Below, one piece after another: positions 1 to 8,316 of a DNA stretch of 64,000 nt (position 1 is its first letter; every line of letters begins with the position of its first letter). Made by a program: the position numbers and the translations under genes. The stretch is taken from the NCBI GenBank assembly GCA_028716365.1, contig JAQUPZ010000006.1:186001-250000 (forward strand), written 5' to 3'. Below the pieces are notes generated by a model, which worked only from the letters and a program-made list of their open reading frames with translations, was not told where the DNA came from and did not search any database. Source of the stretch: Kiritimatiellia bacterium. GTDB taxonomy: Bacteria; Verrucomicrobiota; Kiritimatiellia; UBA8416; YA12-FULL-48-11.

Positions 1-88
1 ATGATGTCTTTTCTGAACAACCCGACATTATAAGCATTGCGACGCATATCGACAATACTCCTGGACAAACAATACTTTTCGAATTCAT
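1..88 (-). CDS. Lipoprotein, N-terminus only (runs off window edge)
   Basis: The reverse strand reads ATG at 88-86 directly after the recO stop codon, preceded by an AGGAG Shine-Dalgarno inside the end of recO. The first residues form a signal peptide (MNSKSIVCPG, then a hydrophobic stretch) ending in MSGC, a lipobox-like site, so Cys23 or so would be lipidated. Only 29 codons are visible. The tight coupling makes it the fourth gene of the pgpH-ybeY-recO transcript. Function cannot be told from this piece. Confidence 0.6.
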   Translation of the reverse strand, partial: MNSKSIVCPGVLSICVAMLIMSGCSEKTS

Positions 89-922
89 CTATTCTCTCCT
101 GTGGTCTTTTTGTATTTTTGTTTTGCCCGGAGCTCGGTTGCCCTGGCTCGGAGCGGTTTCTTGGATTAAGTCCATCACAATGCTTCGGCTAAGAGGTACA
201 AAGTCCAAGTGATAATCAAGAAATGTATCAAGTATCCTTCGCAAAGCAATCAATTGTTTTTTTGTAATTCTTGTATTACCTGCGGAAATGGCCTTGTCGC
301 TTGCCTGCCAGTTTCGCAGCATCGCAAGTATATCCGGTGTAACAGTTATTGCCTGTGCTTTGTGTCTGCTGGAACAGGCAGGACAGAGAATACTTCCGCG
401 TGCCGGAGAAAATAAAACAGACAGGGATTTCTGCGAGGATAAATTTGTCTGGCATGACTGACATATCAAAAGCTGCGGAGCCATTCCAAGCAGTTCCATC
501 AATTTAAGTTCAAACCACACGAGGAATTGAGGTTTGGTGTTTCCTGTGGAGAGATGATCCAGGGATGACTCAACCAGTTCAAAAAGTTCCGGCTGGCTGT
601 GATGTTCCGGACTTACACGTGCGACAAGATCGCACACATATGATGCGCATATCATGGCTTTCCAATTAGCTCTGAATATGCTTCTGGTTTGAACAGGTGA
701 GCACTCTCTTAATATGTGCACGGCATTCCGTTCGCGCCGGTAGAAGAGAATCTCACAGGTATAGAAAAGATCGTACTGGCCGAGAAATGAACTTTTTGGA
801 CGGCAGGCGCCCTTTACAAGAGTGACAAGTCTACCGTAATTTCTGGTGATCCATGTCACTACCTGGGATGTTTTGGAATATGGACTGATCCTCAGGACTA
901 TTGCATCTGTTTTTTCAATCAT
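89..922 (-). CDS. recO: DNA repair protein RecO
   Basis: RecO loads RecA onto SSB-coated single-stranded DNA together with RecR in the RecFOR recombination pathway. The 277-residue length is normal. The N-terminal OB-fold shows the family pattern (EKTDAIVLRISPYSKTSQVV, then YGRLVTLVKGACRPKS). A four-cysteine zinc motif (CQSC near residue 155 and CPAC about 25 residues later) is intact. It starts 10 bases after ybeY and is followed without gap by a lipoprotein gene, so it is the third gene of a leftward operon. The basic C-terminal tail (after about residue 255) is not part of the fold. Confidence 0.93.
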   Translation of the reverse strand: MIEKTDAIVLRISPYSKTSQVVTWITRNYGRLVTLVKGACRPKSSFLGQYDLFYTCEILFYRRERNAVHILRECSPVQTRSIFRANWKAMICASYVCDLVARVSPEHHSQPELFELVESSLDHLSTGNTKPQFLVWFELKLMELLGMAPQLLICQSCQTNLSSQKSLSVLFSPARGSILCPACSSRHKAQAITVTPDILAMLRNWQASDKAISAGNTRITKKQLIALRRILDTFLDYHLDFVPLSRSIVMDLIQETAPSQGNRAPGKTKIQKDHRRE

Positions 923-932
923 GGAATTGAAG

Positions 933-1436
933 CTAGGTTGCTTGTTGATTCGTCTGAACAGTCTTAAAAAGATTTTTTGTCAATACGGCAATACTTCTTT
1001 GCTTAAGCCATCCCAGTTCCCTGCGACGCATTCGCCTGTATCCGGTTTCATCATGGTCTGATGAGTTCATCAGGTGGTCGCATCCATGTGCCAGATATAG
1101 AGCCAGTTCATTGGAGGCGTTCCAGCGGGAACTTGTTTTTTGCGGATACTTGATGGCACGTTGAATATTTACAAAAATCTCCCCTGTCAAACATGCCTTA
1201 TCGCCTGGAATCGGATTGTAACGCAGGCTGATCACGTCTGTAATTTCCTGCCTCTCAAAGAAATGTGTCTTTAAGGCTTTGATGCAGTTGTCATCAACAA
1301 GAGCAACTGATATTTCTCCCCATTTGGTATCTGGACTGAGTTCATTTGCCCTGCGCATCAGTTCTTTAATCAGTTTCTTGATTTTTGTAATATTGGGATT
1401 ACAGATTTTCTGACGGTTGTTTATCTCAATCTTCAT
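933..1436 (-). CDS. ybeY: Endoribonuclease YbeY (rRNA maturation)
   Basis: YbeY is a zinc-dependent single-strand endoribonuclease acting in 16S rRNA 3' end maturation and ribosome quality control. The metal-binding signature is present as LAHGCDHLMNSSDHDETGYRRM, the equivalent of the family's HGxLHLxGxDH, supplying three histidines. The length of 167 residues is usual. The start codon overlaps the end of pgpH by 11 bases, which points to translational coupling. The gene order pgpH-ybeY is common in bacteria and supports the call. Confidence 0.92.
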   Translation of the reverse strand: MKIEINNRQKICNPNITKIKKLIKELMRRANELSPDTKWGEISVALVDDNCIKALKTHFFERQEITDVISLRYNPIPGDKACLTGEIFVNIQRAIKYPQKTSSRWNASNELALYLAHGCDHLMNSSDHDETGYRRMRRRELGWLKQRSIAVLTKNLFKTVQTNQQAT

Positions 1437-2970
1437 CTTTGGGATAGGGAACCCGGCCGTGGAACATATTCAGAAGCGTAAAGACAAAAGATCGCCTGAC
1501 TTCGGCAAGTTCCGACAATGTGAGGTTACATTCGTCAAGCTGACCGTCTTCAAGCCGCATATTGATTATCTCATTAACCAGGTCTTCGATGTTTGCAGGT
1601 ATTTTCTTTTCCATGGTTCTTGATGCCGCTTCCACGGCGTCGGCAAGGCAAAGAATAGCTGATTCACGGGATGTTGGTTTTGGCCCCTGGTATCTGAAAC
1701 CACTTTCGTCAACTTCCTCGCGTTCTCCCTTGTGATTATTTTCTTCAGAGTGGCTGATCTTGGATTCAAGTTGGGATTTCGCCTTGTAATGGAAGTAAGA
1801 AAGAAGGCTTGTTCCATGATGTTCCTGAATGGCTTTGATTATGGGTGGCGGCAGTTTATGCAGCATGCCCAGACTTACACCTTCTTTTACATGAGAGATG
1901 ATTACAAGAGTGCTCATGCTGGGAGGCAGATCATCGTGAGGGTTGTTCTGTAACTGCATATTTTCTGCGAAGAACTCGGGTTTCACAAGTTTCCCGACAT
2001 CATGAAAATATGCTGATATTCTTGCAAGCAGAGAATTTGCGCCAATTTCGTCAGCCGCAGCCTGTGCAAGATTGGCTACCAGCAAACTGTGATGATAAGT
2101 GCCTGGAGCCTCCACGGAAAGGCGCTGAAGCAATGGATGGGCCGGATCGGAAAGTTCAAGAAGCGTTATATCCGTTGTGATATCGAAAAGCATTTCGAAA
2201 AGGGGCAGGATTATAAGTGCGATTGATGCAGAGAAAAATCCACTGGCCAAACAGGCTGTCGATTGTTTGATAACGAGCGTAATGTCAGGACACTGCCAGT
2301 TAAGAGCGGTTAATCCGGAGACACATGTTATTTCCGCCAGACCTACTACAAGACCCGCTCGGAATGCCCTGCGGCGAGTACGGATGTTAGTGGCTGTTGA
2401 AGCGGTTACGACCGTGGCAATCATGCCGGTTACCAGTACGGAGAAGCTGTTATCTGTCATTATGGCCATTACAAGACTGGTCCATACTCCTACCGCCATG
2501 CCGATCGTACCGTCCATCAGAATGGTTGCCAACAGTGGTGCTAATGCCAGGGGTAACAGAAAATCTGCTACCGGCGGGGAAATCATGGAGGTATCTTTTG
2601 CCATGGATAACAGAGCTCTTGTCGGAATAAGGGCCAGGAGAGAAACAAGAGATAAAAGGAGAATTATAGAATTGTTTCGCAATATTCCGGGCCTGACTAT
2701 TTCGAGAAATAGTCCTGTGGCAAACAAGCTGATTAAAATGAAAATACTATTGCCCGCTAACGGAAGAAATGAATCCGGCCTGGATAAACATTCCGAAATC
2801 TCTTCTGAGCCAAGCAATAATATGGAAGTTATCCACAACGCAACAGCGATTAGAATGCCAAGCAATCGGTTGTCGTTAAGAGATATCTTCCCGGAGGGTG
2901 TTTTTCCAGAGTGCTTCTCGCGTTCCCTGGTTTTCTTTTCCCTGATTTTAGAAATGGAAGGTTCTTTCAT
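1426..2970 (-). CDS. pgpH: PgpH-type 7TM-HD phosphohydrolase, short form
   Basis: Membrane-bound HD-domain phosphodiesterase; the family (PgpH/YqfF) degrades cyclic di-AMP. Eight hydrophobic segments lie between about residues 34 and 265, followed by a cytoplasmic HD domain: HH near 293-294, FHDVGK at 322-327, NPHDD near 343 and EHHG near 383, all metal ligands of the family. At 514 residues it is much shorter than typical PgpH proteins (700 or more): the extracellular 7TMR-HDED sensor between the first and second membrane spans is reduced to about 20 residues. It is the first gene of the leftward operon and diverges from holA. Catalysis looks intact; ligand sensing probably differs. Confidence 0.85.
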   Translation of the reverse strand: MKEPSISKIREKKTREREKHSGKTPSGKISLNDNRLLGILIAVALWITSILLLGSEEISECLSRPDSFLPLAGNSIFILISLFATGLFLEIVRPGILRNNSIILLLSLVSLLALIPTRALLSMAKDTSMISPPVADFLLPLALAPLLATILMDGTIGMAVGVWTSLVMAIMTDNSFSVLVTGMIATVVTASTATNIRTRRRAFRAGLVVGLAEITCVSGLTALNWQCPDITLVIKQSTACLASGFFSASIALIILPLFEMLFDITTDITLLELSDPAHPLLQRLSVEAPGTYHHSLLVANLAQAAADEIGANSLLARISAYFHDVGKLVKPEFFAENMQLQNNPHDDLPPSMSTLVIISHVKEGVSLGMLHKLPPPIIKAIQEHHGTSLLSYFHYKAKSQLESKISHSEENNHKGEREEVDESGFRYQGPKPTSRESAILCLADAVEAASRTMEKKIPANIEDLVNEIINMRLEDGQLDECNLTLSELAEVRRSFVFTLLNMFHGRVPYPKDED

Positions 2971-3097
2971 CTGCTTATCTGATTGATTTCTATAGAAAAT
3001 ACTCCGGTTTTACCCTGTTGTCACTTCAAATTGCATCGGGTACAGTCACTCCAAAAAACGGCTTGTAGGATGCCAAAACAAGGACTATTTTGAGCAT

Positions 3098-4189
3098 ATG
3101 GCAGCAAAAGTATATTTGATTTATGGTGATGAATACCTTGTTTCTTCCAGCGCGAAGGAGAAGGTTGAATCACTTGTTCCCCGTGAGAATCAGGTGTTCG
3201 GCCTCGAGATTATTGATGGAAATGCCGATAGTGTGGATGCTGCGGTGAATGCTGTGGATAAATGCCGGGAGGCTCTTCAGACTGTTGGTTTCATGGGAGG
3301 TAATAAAGTCGTCTGGTTCCGTGATGTCAATTTTCTTTACGATAGTGTCACTGGCCGGAGCCAGTTTGTAAAGGAACGTGTAGAAGGTCTTGCGGCTTTC
3401 ATTAAAGATGGATTACCTGACGGGCAGAAACTTGTTGTCACATCTCCCAAGGTTGACAAAAGATATGCCTTTTACAAGGCCTGCAAAGAGGCTGGAGATG
3501 TGCATGAGTTTGCCGTTCCTGATAAAGCCTACATGGCGGAAAAACAGGCAATGCAAACTGTGTTCGATTGTTTTAAAAAAGCAGGCTTGAGAATTGATGA
3601 AGATGTTGCTCATGTGTTTCTTGTAAAGGTTGGAACTGACACGCGGCAGATTGTCAACGAAATTGAGAAACTTGCTGTATATCTTGGCAACAGGAAAGAA
3701 GTCAGTGCCAATGATATTCAGGCTGTGGTTTCTTCATCTCGTGAGGCATTGGCGTGGGATCTTGCCGATGCTTTTGGGAAGCGTGATCTCAAACTTGCAA
3801 TTTCCGTTTTACGTCAGCTTCTTTTCCAGAAAGAAAGTGCGATTGGACTTATTATCGCCCTCGAGAACCGGGTTCGGGATTTAATGATATACCGGGAAGC
3901 AATTGATAACGGCTGGCTTGTGGTTAGAAGCGGTTCACGGGGATCCACTGCGGAATGGGGTGATGTTCCTCCTGATATTGAAGAAAATTTTTCTCAAGAT
4001 TTCAAAACGGATCCTCGTAGTATTCATCCTTTCCGGGTTGGTATAATTGCTGATCAGGCGCGACGTTTTTCGCAGAGAGAACTGCAGAAATGCCGGAAGG
4101 CTGTTTTGGATGCCCACGAAAAACTTGTAAGCAGGAACATCCCCGAACTGACGATTCTTGAACCGCTTCTTGTCCGGATGCTTTCTTGA
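3098..4189 (+). CDS. holA: DNA polymerase III subunit delta
   Basis: Delta subunit of the clamp loader; it opens the beta clamp. The protein (363 residues) has the typical opening VYLIYGDEYLV, a degenerate AAA+ core without a catalytic P-loop, and the domain II/III pattern (DTRQIVNEIEKLAVYL, then AWDLADAFGKRDLKLAISVL and a C-terminal helical bundle with KCRKAVLDAHEKL). The length is normal. The ATG at 3098 has AAGGA about 12 bases upstream, which is a loose spacing. It diverges from pgpH across 127 bases that must hold both promoters. tRNA-Thr follows 42 bases after the stop. Confidence 0.9.
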   Translation: MAAKVYLIYGDEYLVSSSAKEKVESLVPRENQVFGLEIIDGNADSVDAAVNAVDKCREALQTVGFMGGNKVVWFRDVNFLYDSVTGRSQFVKERVEGLAAFIKDGLPDGQKLVVTSPKVDKRYAFYKACKEAGDVHEFAVPDKAYMAEKQAMQTVFDCFKKAGLRIDEDVAHVFLVKVGTDTRQIVNEIEKLAVYLGNRKEVSANDIQAVVSSSREALAWDLADAFGKRDLKLAISVLRQLLFQKESAIGLIIALENRVRDLMIYREAIDNGWLVVRSGSRGSTAEWGDVPPDIEENFSQDFKTDPRSIHPFRVGIIADQARRFSQRELQKCRKAVLDAHEKLVSRNIPELTILEPLLVRMLS

Positions 4190-4231
4190 CTTCATCGTGT
4201 AGCGATATAGAGTACACCTGTTTTTCCACAT

Positions 4232-4307
4232 GCCAACGTAGCTCAGCTGGTAGAGCAGCTCATTCGTAATGAGCAGGTCGTCGGTTCGATCCCGACCGTT
4301 GGCTCCA
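4232..4307 (+). tRNA. tRNA-Thr (anticodon CGT)
   Basis: A cloverleaf can be drawn directly: acceptor arms GCCAACG (4232-4238) and CGTTGGC (4297-4303), D-arm with GCTCAGCTGGTAGAGC, anticodon stem GCTCA/TGAGC around loop TTCGTAA giving anticodon CGT, T-arm with GGTTCGATCCC, discriminator T and an encoded CCA. The anticodon CGT reads ACG codons, threonine. It lies just downstream of holA and may be cotranscribed. Confidence 0.95.
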
Positions 4308-4346
4308 TGGTTAGATTGTGACGGCAAGACATGATACAGATTTACG

Positions 4347-4414
4347 GGTAGGGCGGGGCCGCCGGACCCGCCGTTTATAAAAAAAGGCGCGCCCGGCGGT
4401 CGCGCCGCCCTACC
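4347..4414. repeat. GC-rich palindromic repeat, copy 1
   Basis: A 68-base GC-rich element in AT-richer surroundings, beginning GGTAGGGCGGGGCCGCC and ending GTCGCGCCGCCCTACC, with an AT centre (TTTATAAAAAAA). The outer GGTAGGGCG/CGCCCTACC ends are inverted repeats, so the unit can fold into a hairpin. Nearly the same sequence recurs at 8032-8096 in the opposite orientation. It resembles a dispersed REP/MITE-like element; no coding sequence inside. Confidence 0.8.
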
Positions 4415-4456
4415 TTTGGTTGCTGCCTGAGGCCACTTTAGATAATTGAAAGGAAA

Positions 4457-5521
4457 ATGGTGACTGGTTTAAGACATACTTTCAGTCGTCGTCAATTCCT
4501 CAGTACAGCTGCAGGAACTGTTGCAGCGTTTGGATGTTTACCTCAAGTTTTGGCTGGCGATCCCAATAAATCGCGAAAACGTAAAACAATTCTATCGTTT
4601 TACTGCGATGACACAGGGCCTTATGTGGCTGGAGCCAAAGCATTTCAAATCTTCCTCGATTACTGTGCTGAGCAGGGGATAAAAGGTGAATCGAGTGTCA
4701 TTCTGGGTGCGAGTGGCCATTGCATGTCTCGTCAGCCGACTGAAGAGGAACAGGCATATCTGAAACAAGTAAAGCGGGCTTGGGAATGCGGTATCGATAC
4801 GCATATGGAGCTTATGACACACCGTGGCTTATTTGATTTCGATTTGAACCATCCGCCGGAAAATGCAGGACATGAGGGGCTTTGGTTATACGAGCCGGCA
4901 ATTACAGTAGAACAGTACGAAAAATATTTCCAGCATATCATCGCCGAGGGTGAACGGGCCGGAATAAAATTTACCGGTTTGACCTGGCCTGGTTGTGGAT
5001 GCGAAGTTTGTAAGCAGCGCTACAAGAAACTGCGCGGGGACGGTCATGCCAAACCGAATACTGCCATGTGGAAGGCCCTGCTCAACCTGGCTAGGCAAGG
5101 GAAGTTCCGCGGTAATACCGTACCTTGTTTTTTCGACGCCAGCGAAAAGGATTTCGGTATACATCAAAAGGATAGTGATGGGAAATATGCCGTCTATGAT
5201 TTGATGCCGAATGCCAGGGATAATTTTGGAATCTGGGAGAACAATACGGCTCGTGTGAATCCTGATTACTATATAACGGAGGATGGAAAGTCTGGTATTA
5301 TTGTGCGTCATGTTGAAGCTGGTGCGCCGTACTGTATTTGGTATGCCCACTGGCAGGGATTGAATCCTGGAAAGGGTGTCGGCTGGCAGGCATTTACTAC
5401 TGTTGTGGAACGAATTAAAAAACATCTCAGTGAACGTGTTGTTTGGATGCGGCCAAGTGATATTACAGATTGTTATCATAAAGCGGGTGGATGGAATTTT
5501 CTGGACGAAGAAAAGAAATAG
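4457..5521 (+). CDS. Exported (Tat-type signal) protein, possible deacetylase/TIM-barrel fold
   Basis: The 354-residue product begins with a twin-arginine type signal (SRRQFLSTAAG, then a hydrophobic stretch and an ALA-type cleavage region near residue 34), so a folded periplasmic enzyme is likely. After the signal, ILSFYCDDTGPY, THMELMTHRG and TWPGCGCEVCKQRY suggest a polysaccharide-deacetylase-like or TIM-barrel layout with acidic and histidine residues on strand ends; this is a weak resemblance only. A CxCxxC cluster near residue 180 may bind metal. AAAGGA lies 6 bases before the ATG. It starts 42 bases after the repeat and precedes a secreted SGNH hydrolase by 44 bases. Substrate unknown. 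Confidence 0.6.
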   Translation: MVTGLRHTFSRRQFLSTAAGTVAAFGCLPQVLAGDPNKSRKRKTILSFYCDDTGPYVAGAKAFQIFLDYCAEQGIKGESSVILGASGHCMSRQPTEEEQAYLKQVKRAWECGIDTHMELMTHRGLFDFDLNHPPENAGHEGLWLYEPAITVEQYEKYFQHIIAEGERAGIKFTGLTWPGCGCEVCKQRYKKLRGDGHAKPNTAMWKALLNLARQGKFRGNTVPCFFDASEKDFGIHQKDSDGKYAVYDLMPNARDNFGIWENNTARVNPDYYITEDGKSGIIVRHVEAGAPYCIWYAHWQGLNPGKGVGWQAFTTVVERIKKHLSERVVWMRPSDITDCYHKAGGWNFLDEEKK

Positions 5522-5565
5522 TCATGCTTTGCTATAGTTCTTGAAAACAAAAGGAGTAATAACAA

Positions 5566-6825
5566 ATGAAGAGTAAAACACGCCCTGTTTTAAACATTAT
5601 CAGCAGTCTTATTGCAATTGTATTTGTTGTATTGTCATGTACAAACCTATCTGCTCAGATAACAACGCAGACACAAGCCACCGTGCAAATTCCCGCGCAC
5701 TTCCCAGGTTCTATTCGACTCCTTCTCCCACCGCGTATTTATGCCGTTCCCGGTATCGAAATGAATGTGTATTTTGATAACGTCTGTCTTGTTGTTAATC
5801 CCGCAAATTATGTGTTCGATGTAACATGTACCAAGGGAAAACAACAGTCTGAGCGATGGACATTAGTGGCAACGAACAATGACATGGGGCAATTCCCATT
5901 TGTTTTGGAAGTACGTGACGACGCTAACAAAATCATAGCCCGCGATGAATCAATCCTGCAGGTTGTTCCAAGAAATGCCGGCGCCGGTCTGCCAGTCACT
6001 GTTCTTACCATTGGGGACAGTCTCACGCATGCCGCCGTATATCCGGCGTATCTGCTGGATTTGTGTAAAACCAATGACAACCCCCGCATTACACTGATTG
6101 GTCATGTCCCGAACGAGAATAATCCAGATGTTCGGATTGAAGGATATGGCGGTTGGACGGCACTGCGATTCATGACTTATTTTAACGCAACAAATCGAAC
6201 AGAAGGGCTGATCGACTGGAAAAAGTGGAATTCGAGCAGTAGTCCTTTCCTTTATCCCGATGGCCAGGGAAAGTTCAAGGCGGATTTTGCCCGGTACTGC
6301 CAGGAGTTTAACGATGGTAAGGGTCCTGATTTTGTCACTATTCTTCTGGGTTGTAATGACAACTTTGCTGCCAAGGATGAGACCATTGAAACGAGTATTG
6401 ACACCATGTTCAAGTATTACGACATGCTGATAGATATGATTCATCAGGTTAGAAAAGAGACGAAGATAGGAGCGTTATTACTGGTTCCCGGGGCGGCAAC
6501 ACAGGACGCATTTGGTGCCAACTACAAGTGTGGTCAAACCCGGTGGCAGTATAAACGTAACCAGCAGCGGGTGGTCGAGCGAATGATGGAAAAGTACGGC
6601 AATCGTGAGAAGGAGTTTATCTACATTATCCCCTCCAACATCAACCTTGATTGTATGAATAATTATCCAATACTCAAAGCCCCGTGGAATTCTGAAACAA
6701 AAATGGAAGGGGCCCGTCTCAATAATGGGGTCCACCCATCCGCTGAAGGTTATCGTCAGATCGGCGATACAATCTTTTGCTGGATCAAGTCGCAACTGGC
6801 TACAGTGTCTGTGTCTGGAAAATAA
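5566..6825 (+). CDS. Secreted SGNH/GDSL-family hydrolase
   Basis: Serine esterase of the SGNH fold, probably removing acyl groups from a glycan outside the cytoplasm. Residues 1-31 are a signal peptide. An N-terminal beta-rich segment (about 35-140) precedes the catalytic domain: block I TIGDSLTH (Ser at 151), block III GCNDN (262-266) and block V HPSAEGY (Asp is replaced by context; His at 389). An AAGGAG Shine-Dalgarno sits before ATG 5566. The gene converges on the leftward nucleoside-hydrolase-like gene only 5 bases downstream. Substrate cannot be predicted. Confidence 0.85.
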   Translation: MKSKTRPVLNIISSLIAIVFVVLSCTNLSAQITTQTQATVQIPAHFPGSIRLLLPPRIYAVPGIEMNVYFDNVCLVVNPANYVFDVTCTKGKQQSERWTLVATNNDMGQFPFVLEVRDDANKIIARDESILQVVPRNAGAGLPVTVLTIGDSLTHAAVYPAYLLDLCKTNDNPRITLIGHVPNENNPDVRIEGYGGWTALRFMTYFNATNRTEGLIDWKKWNSSSSPFLYPDGQGKFKADFARYCQEFNDGKGPDFVTILLGCNDNFAAKDETIETSIDTMFKYYDMLIDMIHQVRKETKIGALLLVPGAATQDAFGANYKCGQTRWQYKRNQQRVVERMMEKYGNREKEFIYIIPSNINLDCMNNYPILKAPWNSETKMEGARLNNGVHPSAEGYRQIGDTIFCWIKSQLATVSVSGK

Positions 6826-6830
6826 ATGGG

Positions 6831-7988
6831 TTAACGAACGATGGGAAATTCACGGAGCAGAGCATTGAGTGCTTCAGTCATGGCCGTGACATGTTGACTG
6901 CCTGGTGTCCGTTGAAATATCTGAATATTGGATGATCCCGTGATTTTTGACCATGTTGGCTGACCATCGTCTGAAATTGAAAAAGTGATCGGTAGCATGG
7001 TCATCTCTTCAACTTGGGCATCAGGTTTGATTTTGCTTTTCGGTTGAAAACGCCAGCCCGCATCTGTTTTGGCTAATACCCGGCCGCTTGTCAGTACAAA
7101 TGATTGTGTGGACCATAAGTTACGTGTGCCATGGTTTAATCGCAGATCGACTTCCTTGGCCGGAAAATCCGATAAAGCACGCAAGATGTCACCGCGACAG
7201 CTTCGTGACAGGGCAAACGTGAACCAGCTTCTAAGGGGAACCGGCAGATTCGCAAAAAGCTGCAAATGGGGTGCCCTGTAAAAGGTATTGTTCGGACCCA
7301 TGGCGTCCTTAGAATCCCAATTGGTTGTGTCGCCAGCACAGGGGAACCAGAGAATCGGTAATCCGCTTCGCATGACAACAATGTAAGAATAAAGATCCAC
7401 TGCAACATTGTGTTCGAGCGTTCCTTTCCCGCTGGAGCCTGCGTTAATAACGAGCGCCCTGACCTTTTCTCTGAAAAGTTTCGGTTCCCTTAAATAGGCC
7501 GCTGCTATAATCCGGCATGTGCCCACCGTGTTGACCATTACCTTCTCTTTGCTTTCACGAAGAATTTTGATCAGAAGTTTAATGGCCGGCTGTTCTGATT
7601 CAGGCCGGTCAATGGCCGAATCGCTGGTTGACCGCAGGGGCAGGGAAGGTCCTATGGCCACCGGGAACGATTTTCCTGTGAGATAACACATCTGGCTTAT
7701 TGGAACAAATCCGGGTTCATACGGATTCGCATCCGGTTTGTGGGGTGGACGTACATCGATCAAGATCGCCCGTATGTCAAATTCAGGGAGAGCCAAAAGA
7801 GTTGCCATGTCGATGTGGTCATCCGGATCGCCGGGGCTGTGATAAAAGTCTGTTATATAGACAAGCGGAATTGTCTCTCCGGTTGATTGAGGACATGCGA
7901 CCCCGCACCAACAGAGAAAGCATAAGAGAGACAAGCAGGCATATCGCTTGTCAAAACCTGTCATTGTGTAGTGCTGTTTTAAGTTCAT
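6831..7988 (-). CDS. Secreted nucleoside hydrolase-like protein
   Basis: Inosine/uridine-preferring nucleoside hydrolase fold. After a signal peptide (about 1-33) comes YITDFYHSPGDPDDHID: Asp47, Asp54, Asp56/57 and Asp60 resemble the DxDxxxDD calcium-binding motif, although the spacing is altered by an insertion. Further family-like pieces are NTVGTCRIIAAAYLRE and NAGSSGKGTLEHNVAVD. The altered metal motif could mean a different glycosidic substrate. It has an internal ATG at codon 9 that could be the true start. Oriented against its neighbours, it lies between the two inverted repeat copies. Confidence 0.72.
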   Translation of the reverse strand: MNLKQHYTMTGFDKRYACLSLLCFLCWCGVACPQSTGETIPLVYITDFYHSPGDPDDHIDMATLLALPEFDIRAILIDVRPPHKPDANPYEPGFVPISQMCYLTGKSFPVAIGPSLPLRSTSDSAIDRPESEQPAIKLLIKILRESKEKVMVNTVGTCRIIAAAYLREPKLFREKVRALVINAGSSGKGTLEHNVAVDLYSYIVVMRSGLPILWFPCAGDTTNWDSKDAMGPNNTFYRAPHLQLFANLPVPLRSWFTFALSRSCRGDILRALSDFPAKEVDLRLNHGTRNLWSTQSFVLTSGRVLAKTDAGWRFQPKSKIKPDAQVEEMTMLPITFSISDDGQPTWSKITGSSNIQIFQRTPGSQHVTAMTEALNALLREFPIVR

Positions 7989-8316
7989 TCGAATATGTCT
8001 CTTTTAAAGGCGGCCTGATGCCGCAATCAAAGGTAGGGCGCGACCGTTGGGCGCGCCGTTCTCTATAAGCGTCGGGTCCGGCGGCCCCGCCCTACCAATA
8101 ACTTCTCTACGAAGTGTTCTAAATCCAAAGGTACCGTGACCATTGTGATTTCTTCAAGAAACAAAAATGATTATATTAAGTGAAGAACAGGCAAGGGAGA
8201 CCCAAAAGTGCAAAACATTACATCAATAGTGGGTTGACAGGAATTGGGTGAAGTGATTGAGTGATCTCCAGTATCCAGGCTGTTCCAAAAGTAAATTCTT
8301 ATCAGAGAGGTAAATC
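7989..8316. other. Intergenic region, 328 bases
   Basis: Between the leftward nucleoside-hydrolase-like gene and the rightward Tat-signal gene. It contains repeat copy 2 (8032-8096), and must hold the promoters of both flanking genes. No small ORF with a convincing ribosome binding site and no RNA fold was recognised in the remainder. Confidence 0.6.
8032..8096. repeat. GC-rich palindromic repeat, copy 2 (inverted relative to copy 1)
   Basis: Begins GGTAGGGCGCGACCG and ends GCGGCCCCGCCCTACC. Its reverse complement matches copy 1 (4347-4414) along nearly the whole length, differing mainly in the AT-rich centre (CTTATAGAGAA against TTTATAAAAAAA) and a few bases of each arm. The two copies face each other around three genes (4457-7988). 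Confidence 0.8.

Noticed and set aside
2177..2986. Open 269-codon frame on the plus strand
   Set aside because: It lies entirely antisense to pgpH, has no ribosome binding site and no recognisable domain.
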